Source of the DNA: Isoetes taiwanensis
Taxonomy: Eukaryota; Streptophyta; Lycopodiopsida; Isoetales; Isoetaceae
Direction: 5' to 3'
Length of the DNA stretch: 64,000 bases
Assembly (NCBI GenBank): GCA_021234155.1
Contig: JAJEKV010000005.1
Span: 23,141,584 to 23,205,583 of the forward strand
Program-made: the position numbers and the translations under genes
Shown: in pieces, positions 58,557-64,000 of the stretch
Layout: the number at the start of each line of letters is the position of its first letter
Position numbering within the stretch: position 1 is the first letter of the stretch
The notes under the pieces: model-generated
What the model was told of the DNA's origin: nothing
Database searches by the model: none
Seen by the model: the letters and a program-made list of their open reading frames with translations, nothing else

Positions 58557-58584
58557 GCCCGGCAACGCCGGGCACCATAACTAG
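58557..58584 (+). other. Helitron 3' terminus: hairpin plus CTAG
   Basis: GCCCGGC-AAC-GCCGGGC forms a 7-bp stem with a 3-base loop; seven bases later comes CTAG, followed by T. This is the classic Helitron 3' end, where the hairpin acts as the terminator of rolling-circle transfer. Confidence 0.8.
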
Positions 58585-58588
58585 TTTT

Positions 58589-58752
58589 AGTAGTAAACGT
58601 TACCTAGCATCTCCACTTAAGTCTAATCAATAATATTTTTGTAGTAAACCGTTACCTGGCATCTCCACTTAAGTCGAATCAATAATATTTTTGTAGTAAA
58701 CCGTTACCTGGCATCTCCACTTATAAATTAAATTAATAATATTTTTGTAGTA
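58589..58752 (+). repeat. Three-copy 52-bp tandem repeat related to tRNA-Ala 3' end
   Basis: Units share TAGTAAACCGTTACCTGGCA, then TCTCCACTTAAGT, then AATCAATAATATTTTTG, with starts near 58590, 58644 and 58697. TTACCTGGCATCTCCA resembles the T-arm/acceptor end of tRNA-Ala (ATACCCGGCATCTCTA at 52682). The array starts five bases after the Helitron CTAG. Confidence 0.85.
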
Positions 58753-58754
58753 AA

Positions 58755-59900
58755 GACTGCACGTCATTCTGGTCCCATATCGAATAAGGAGCTGACACGT
58801 GGCACACTTTCTTTTCCTGAAACTTGCCTAAAGTTGTCATTATCAACAAGTGTTTATTCAACTGTCCATTTATTTTTACAGTGCACAGTAAAAAATTTCC
58901 AGAATATTAACAATTCAGGAATGTTGGGTAAGAAATATAGAAAGTCGAGTAAAAATATTAGAATGCACAGTAAAAGCTTTTGTATCCAACTTCACATAAA
59001 AAAAGCTTTACATCCAAAACAATTTACAGCAACAGGTCAAGAAAACTCCCATTTGTGGCTGGATCATCATCATCAACAATCAGCTTCCTCTGCTTTAAGA
59101 ACATTTGGAGCTAAGAATGAAACAAACCTTGCTAGAACCGCAGAACAAACCCATGCAAGGCAGAGAACAAGAAAAGCATGCCAAGAACACCATAAAACTT
59201 TCAAAGCTTCTTGAAATAAAAACTCTTTTGAAAATAATCTGGTCTTTAATGGCTCCAGGAAATGATCTGACTGCATAAGAAATTTTGAGTGCTCATAAAA
59301 ACTTTAGACAAAATGCAAAAGTCGGGGTAAATCTTTGCAGAGACGTCATATCTATTGAATCATTCTGTGAGTCTTCCGCAAGTCTGCACAATGAACCCAT
59401 AGAAACTGCAGTAGATTCAACAGCTGCAGCTAGACGCCTTTGCTCCAAAAAATATGAGAGCAGAGGATGCAAAATGAAAGGGCAAACTGTGGATTAATAG
59501 CCAAAAGAGTTTACAGCCAAAAAGAAACCTGAAAACCATAAAAACCTCGAATCTTTGGCCTTTTCGAGCTCCAAAACTAACACTACAAGATCAACACCAC
59601 CTTCAAAACAGTAAAAGTCGTTACAAGATATTCAAAGCAGCAGATCTACAAAACAATGCCAAATCTAGAAACCTTTCAATCTCCCTCTTCCAAAACTCAA
59701 GAAGCCGTCAAAAAATGCAAGGACCTACCGAAACACAAGGCGTTGGCTCACCAAGCTTGGGACATGGCCAGACAACAAACAAGAAGATTTAGTGGGACAT
59801 GGCCGGAGCACCATAGCCACAGCTGCGAAAAGGAGGAGAATATCTGAAACATGGATCTTTTATTGATGACGTGGTAGAATGACATGTGAGCAGCCTTCAC
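58755..59900. other. Stretch without a supported gene
   Basis: A TGACACGTGGCA (G-box-like) motif lies near 58792. The A-rich open frames at 58834-59214, 59285-59497 and 59656-59847 show no domain and are probably chance. Confidence 0.4.
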
Positions 59901-59907
59901 ATTGAGT

Positions 59908-60006
59908 GAAAGACCTTCTAGTTGCAATTCTGGGCTGTCAAGTGTGTCTCCACGCTCCGCGAGTGGGCACGCTTTCCAGCCCAGAATTGCAACTAACAGG
60001 TCTTTC
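59908..60006. other. Near-perfect hairpin, 30-bp arms
   Basis: Arms 59908-59937 and 59977-60006 pair at 28 of 30 positions around a 39-base loop; the core AGTTGCAATTCTGGGCTG is perfect. Size and stem length fit a plant microRNA precursor or a small foldback element. No known microRNA was recognised. It lies directly before another unit of the repeat related to tRNA-Ala. Confidence 0.6.
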
Positions 60007-60011
60007 CCTTA

Positions 60012-60075
60012 TACGTAAACGTTACCTGGCATCTTTACTTAAATTAAATTAATAGTATTTGTGTAGTAAACGTTG
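60012..60075 (+). repeat. Single unit of the tRNA-Ala-related repeat
   Basis: ACGTAAACGTTACCTGGCAT, then CTTTACTTAAATTAAATTAA, then TAGTATTTGTGTAGTAAACG matches the 52-bp unit at 58589-58752 and runs into a second start. Confidence 0.75.
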
Positions 60076-60107
60076 GGTCAAAATCATGCGACATTTCACT
60101 TAAAATA

Positions 60108-61075
60108 AATTTTGGTGAGAGACTCGTCTGGAGGGGGAAAACTGGTCGAATGATAGATAGGCATATCTTTCATCACAACAGTGTATGAACATTTTGAAAA
60201 ATATCTAAAGGGCTAGTCAACCACACCAATTTGGTCTGACTACCAACTAATAATAATAAAGGGGACCTGCCATAGGAGCAACCCAAGCCCCTTTAAGATG
60301 GCGTAAAATAAGAAAGGCAAATAGGAGGCAACGTGCGAAAGTTTATCACCGGGATGAAAAACCCCGTCCTTTCGGGTTTTCGAGGAAAATCCTAATGATA
60401 AACCTTCGCCCGATGGCTCCAAAGGAAAAGCCTGGGCCATCAAAGTGGAGATCATTGATGAAAAAGTCGAGGAAGCACAAGATGGAGGTCGCAAATAAGA
60501 CGATTCCTCTCGAACCCAACACGAGAGCCATAACGAACAAAATGCATTAGACATTAGAATAGAATAGGAGGGAAGTAACTCAAAAAAGTTCGAGTTCCCC
60601 ACAGTTGGATGAGATGGCCTGAAAAGAAACAACGTAAAAAGAAGCACGTAACTCAAAAATATAAGCCATCACGCCGGCTCGGCGAAACCCCCCACGGAGG
60701 CTGGTCCATAACAAATCACAATCCTTCAATAATAGAAGGGGCTGGTCACGCGAGCCACGCGATATAACATCATACAGCAAAACCACATAACCTCTCAAAC
60801 ACAGAGGGGTTATACACGCGTGCCACACGAGAAATGACAAATACTTCAAGAATAAAAAAGGGGCTGGTCACGCAAGCCACGCGACATAACATCATATCTT
60901 AAAACAACATAACCTCTCAAATACAGAGGGGCTGGTCACGCGAGCCACGCGAGTCACGCGAGCCCAACAACGTATATATAGCCTCGTCTCTCCCCAAAAT
61001 GGCGATCCGACGGTGTCGTATCGCATGCATTTTGGTGAGAGACTCGTCTGGAGGGGGAAAACCAGCCGATCAAAA
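60108..61075 (-). repeat. Structured repeat family, copy 2, with short direct repeats
   Basis: On the - strand, GCGTGGCTCGCGTGACCAGC plus CCCTCTGTATTTGAGAGG blocks recur (about 60960-60900, 60885-60850, 60820-60785 and 60765-60735), followed by the hairpin 60409-60335 (arms GCGAAGGTTTATCATTAGG and CCCGGTGATAAACTTTCGC). The order is the same as in 38276-38600. GGTGAGAGACTCGTCTGGAG plus GGGGAAAAC occurs at both edges (60117-60146 and 61033-61062) in direct orientation. A TATA-like TATATATA lies at about 60972. The class of element is unknown. Confidence 0.65.
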
Positions 61076-61079
61076 GAGA

Positions 61080-61990
61080 ACTTCCATTTCAAAGCCTAGG
61101 GTGATGAGACAGGGATATCAAGTCAGTATTGGCACAAAAGGAAGATGGTGTAGAACAATAGGTAAGGGTGGATCTAAAAAGGAAGAAAAGAAGAGTTAAA
61201 TACATTAAGGAAAGGGAATAAAGACAACAATTCATCAAGATTAAAAATGCTAAAAAAGTCAACACTAGGCTTAGGTGCTACCAATATAAGTTCCGAGCAA
61301 AACCAAGTTTGAGGTGTTATAAACATAATAGACTATAACAATCTAAGTAGACTATTTAAGGCGGCTTCGATAGTAAAAACCAACTAGTATCAACTAGTAT
61401 AAACCAACAATAGTAAGAAACAATATCTAAATGGGATGGTGTCAAGCATATGTGGGTGAAAAATATCACGTTACTATAGAAAAAACGTATAAACCAATAA
61501 AACACAATATCCTAAGTTGGTAACAAACGTCCATGGCGCAAAAAAGACAAGGTAAATTAGAAAAATATATTCAAAAGAACAGAAACAAACGTATTAAAAA
61601 AGAAAAGGAAAATAGAAACAAATATACTCGAAAAGAAAATATATTTGAAAGGAAATAGAAACGAATGTACTTAAAAGAAAACAAACTATGTCAACACATG
61701 AATTTGAACCCGTCAGCACAAGTTAAAGAGCATTGCATGCTAACCATTATTACCCATAAGGGGTAAAAGCACGCTGTGGTGTATCAAAAACGCGCATTTT
61801 GACGCCACATTTTTGGCACCACCTTTGTGGTAGAATCGGGTGGTGCATGCATACCGAAGCGGAGATTGCGGGAGTGCGAATTAATGAGCGTCGATTATTT
61901 TGAATTTTGCCACGTCATTGTCCCTCATTTTGAATTAAGAAATAATCACCTCTTCTTCTGTTTTTTTTACCACTTCTTGCCGATTGAACC
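61080..61990. other. Stretch without a supported gene
   Basis: A-rich sequence with repeated AGAAAAGGAAAATAGAAACA-like motifs (61560-61680). The duplicated ACTAGTATAAACC/ACTAGTATCA near 61384-61405 is minor. The last 60 bases lead into the ATG at 61994. Confidence 0.4.
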
Positions 61991-61993
61991 CTA

Positions 61994-62640
61994 ATGGAGT
62001 CAGAATTGAATGCCACTGGTTACACGATGAATCCTCTCCTCAAACAAGAGATTGTGCCCCATGAAGATCTAGAGAAGCTTTGGGGTGACAGAGTTCCAAA
62101 TCAATCTGGCTACAGGTATTTCCCCCCAAATGTTTTTGTTCAAACTGAAAAATTAAGGCATATGTTTTCTTGTACAGGTTGAAGAATCTGAGCAATGAAC
62201 AATACAAAGAGTTCATGCAAATTTACAAAAGAATTACAGGGAAGCCACATACATGGGGTGGAATGGCTCCCCGAACCCCGGCAAAGGGCTTATTATCTGC
62301 ATATAAAAAGGGAGGTCATTAATTGGAAGAGCTTCTGGATTATTATAAAACTCCCCGATGAGAAAGCAGAGGCCAATTCTTCTAGACCCAAGAGAAAGCA
62401 TAGGCAAATCCAACCCCACGGGAGGAAAATAGTAAAAGTGACAGGGATGATGAAGATGATAGGGAAAAAAACCGAATCAGTTCCTCTAGACCACACATTC
62501 AATCTGAACTCACAATCAAAAACAGTAAAAGCAGAGCAATGTTCTCGAGACCAAAACATGCCATTGCGGGTATGTTCAATTATTAGTTGTGTTACAAATG
62601 AAAAAATCTCAAGCTTGACCTAGATTGTTTCTATCAACAC
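61994..62640 (+). pseudogene. Second copy of the LWG/GYRY multicopy family, N-terminal exons
   Basis: MESELNATGYTMNPLLKQEI starts at 61994, and PHEDLEKLWGDRVPNQSGYR reaches a GTATTT donor-like site near 62115. The frame resumes near 62178 with LKNLSNEQYKEFMQIYKRIT and GKPHTWGGMAPRTPAKGLLS, then a stop. A Ser/Lys/Asp-rich stretch in another frame runs to about 62570. It is related to 36440-36677 on the other strand. The domain is unknown and frames are broken. Confidence 0.45.
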
Positions 62641-62811
62641 AGAAAAGGTAACCTCAAATCCACTTCAAGAATCAGGTATGTCTACTACCATTTTGCATCA
62701 TGTTGGCCGTATTGTCATGTTGTATCTCTATGATGCCATCTGTGGGGCATTTCATGCAATGGATGCCAGAATGATAGATGAGGTATGTGTGGTCTGGTGA
62801 GTGGTGAGTTG

Positions 62812-63190
62812 TTGGCATCCACCATGTCCCACACCACACCCCACCATCTCCCACCACTACACTCTACCATCTCCCACCACCACACTCCACCATGTCCCAC
62901 ACTCCACCACCACCACCACCACACCACACCACCGGACTCCACCATGTCCCACACCACACCCCACCACCACACTCCACTACCACCACACCACACCACCACA
63001 CTCCCACCATGTCCCACACCCCTCCACCACACTCCACCACCACCACCACCACACCCCCACCACCACACACCACCATGTCCCACACCACACTCCACCACCA
63101 CCACACCACACCACATACTCCACCACCACCACCACACCCCACCACACACCACCACCACACTTCACCACCCTGCACAATGTCCCACCACTC
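62812..63190 (+). repeat. CCACCA / CCATGTCCCACAC microsatellite-like array
   Basis: About 380 bases consist almost only of C, A and T in imperfect CCACCA, CCACACCA and CCACCATGTCCCACACC units, with hardly any G. Open frames on both strands here are by-products of the repeat. The adjacent 63200-63300 is the reverse bias (GTGTGGTGTGTGG), so the two parts could pair. Confidence 0.9.
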
Positions 63191-63369
63191 CTTGCTACCA
63201 CCACAGCGTGTTGTGTGGTGTGTACTGTGCAGCGTATATTGTGTGGTGTGTGGTATGTGGTGGTGTGTAGAGAGTACCTTGTGTTGTGTGGTGTGTGATT
63301 GTGGTCTTCCATCGCGACGCGGGCTTACTATGTTAGGAGGTCGACATATACGTAGTGATTTGTTTTGCA

Positions 63370-63858
63370 GACTATGGCAGACTTGTGAAGGAATGGTTGG
63401 CTGCAACATCAGCTAGGTTTGATAGATGCAAGCAACGATTACAAGCAAACGAGGATAGGAAAAATGACATCAAAAGAAAGATTGAGTTGATGGAGCGTAA
63501 AGCATCAGAAATTAGAGCTGATTTGCACATATGACAATCAATCATGACAAAGAAATCTGAAAGCGATAGAGGGTGTTCTAAGTTGTAACCTAAAGGATGA
63601 AGAGCTAAATGGTACAGTGTTGCCCGGGCTGAATCAATTAAATAAGGAACTAGCGAAACTCGAAATTGAGCTAAAGGCATGTGAAGACTTACATCGCTAC
63701 AAACCGCAACCTCGAATGCAAAGATTTGAGATTTTTTCCGAGCGTAGTGGTCATGACACTCCTTTAGATCCCCGCACTTCCAATGCTTCCCGAGGCGCAT
63801 CGAAGAGGGTGATGAAGGTTGTCCATTTTGTGGACGTTATGTCCGAAATGGGAGGGTA
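63370..63858 (+). pseudogene. Coiled-coil exon fragments, unidentified
   Basis: After an AG acceptor-like site at about 63370, one frame reads SARFDRCKQRLQANEDRKND then IKRKIELMERKASEIRADL, a heptad-rich segment, up to a stop near 63534. From 63593 another frame reads LNQLNKELAKLEIELKACED and ends near 63858. Together they resemble the C-terminal coiled coil of a gene whose N-terminal exons may be at 61994-62640, separated by the microsatellite. No family is recognised. Confidence 0.35.
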
Positions 63859-64000
63859 AAATGTTGCCGCCAGATAGCGAGAATGCGCTTACCAATATCA
63901 TATTCCATGTCTATCACACCATTTGAGGTAAATATTATCATCTCTAACCCTCGTCTAAAGACTCTATTGATTTTGAATTTGTTTTGCAGATACTTTAGAA

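Larger units (their letters stand above)
46513..58584 (+). mobile_element. Possible non-autonomous Helitron, 12 kb
   Basis: The proposed 5' end is A|TCTTAACATATATAAAGAT, followed by GATTCAGAATTTTGACACC, which resembles plant Helitron 5' termini in style. The proposed 3' end is the hairpin GCCCGGC-AAC-GCCGGGC (58557-58573), then ACCATAA and CTAG, followed by T (58585). Helitrons start with TC, end with a hairpin plus CTRR, and insert between A and T without duplication, all of which fits. The 3' end is convincing on its own. Pairing it with this 5' end is inference. The interval contains an O-fucosyltransferase gene, two MITEs, a damaged tRNA and retroelement debris, but no Rep/helicase gene. 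Confidence 0.45.

Noticed and set aside
62801-63416. Long His/Pro- and Gly/Val/Trp-rich open frames on both strands
   Set aside because: They are translations of the CCACCA-type microsatellite, open in several frames because of composition only.

Overview
The window reads as nuclear DNA of a land plant with a transposon-rich genome. The signs are CACTA TNP2, Ty3/gypsy and PIF/Harbinger-type elements, short spliceosomal introns of about 94 bp, a plant-type O-fucosyltransferase and a PRP8 gene fragment. Nothing fixes the species. A fern, lycophyte, bryophyte or other large plant genome would fit. No operon, phage or CRISPR signature is present.

Layout, left to right. 1-5627: 3' part of a Ty3/gypsy element (decayed integrase, then a 2.8-kb LTR). 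5.7-9.9 kb: a decayed DNA-transposon gene on the + strand with a DDE-like SDGAASQFK / FFGSNHGKGEHDG region, preceded by a cluster of TGTCA/TGACA motifs. 9.9-12.3 kb: no clear gene, several short duplications. 12.4-33.2 kb: a three-level nest. An unidentified ORF is split by a Ty3/gypsy element (14258-32558, - strand, TSD CAGAT). That element's 3' ORF is in turn split by a 7,189-bp CACTA-like element (17194-24382, TSD TGA), which carries a PRP8 fragment. At both levels, removing the insert together with one TSD copy leaves the two reading-frame halves in the same frame. The gypsy element also holds a small antisense ORF with its own TATA box between integrase and 3' ORF. 33.3-36.7 kb: a broken multi-exon gene (- strand) ending in an FCP1/NIF-type phosphatase-like domain with altered catalytic residues. 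Its N-terminal exon has a relative at 62 kb.

38.3-38.6 kb: first copy of an unclassified repeat carrying a long hairpin. 39.1-43.9 kb: a CACTA TNP2 transposase pseudogene (+), interrupted by a 754-bp hAT-like MITE (8-bp TSD) and by a 1,796-bp solo LTR (5-bp TSD) of the same family as the LTR at 2827. 44.3-45.1 kb: three copies of a tandem repeat of about 330 bp. 46.5-58.6 kb: a possible 12-kb Helitron (5' ATC, 3' hairpin plus CTAG-T). It surrounds the only intact-looking conventional gene, an O-fucosyltransferase-family CDS (49940-51235, -), plus two abutting PIF/Harbinger-type MITEs, a damaged tRNA-Ala(AGC) and decayed retroelement pieces. 58.6-60.1 kb: 52-bp repeats resembling the tRNA-Ala 3' end, and a 30-bp-arm hairpin. 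60.1-61.1 kb: second, inverted copy of the hairpin repeat. 62.0-63.9 kb: decayed exons around a CCACCA-rich microsatellite.

Apart from the O-fucosyltransferase, nothing here looks like a set of cooperating genes. The interest lies in nested transposition, captured gene fragments and a few structured repeats. The most novel-looking signals are the hairpin repeat with paired stem changes (38.5 and 60.4 kb), the repeat related to the tRNA-Ala 3' end, and the extra sense and antisense ORFs of the gypsy element.
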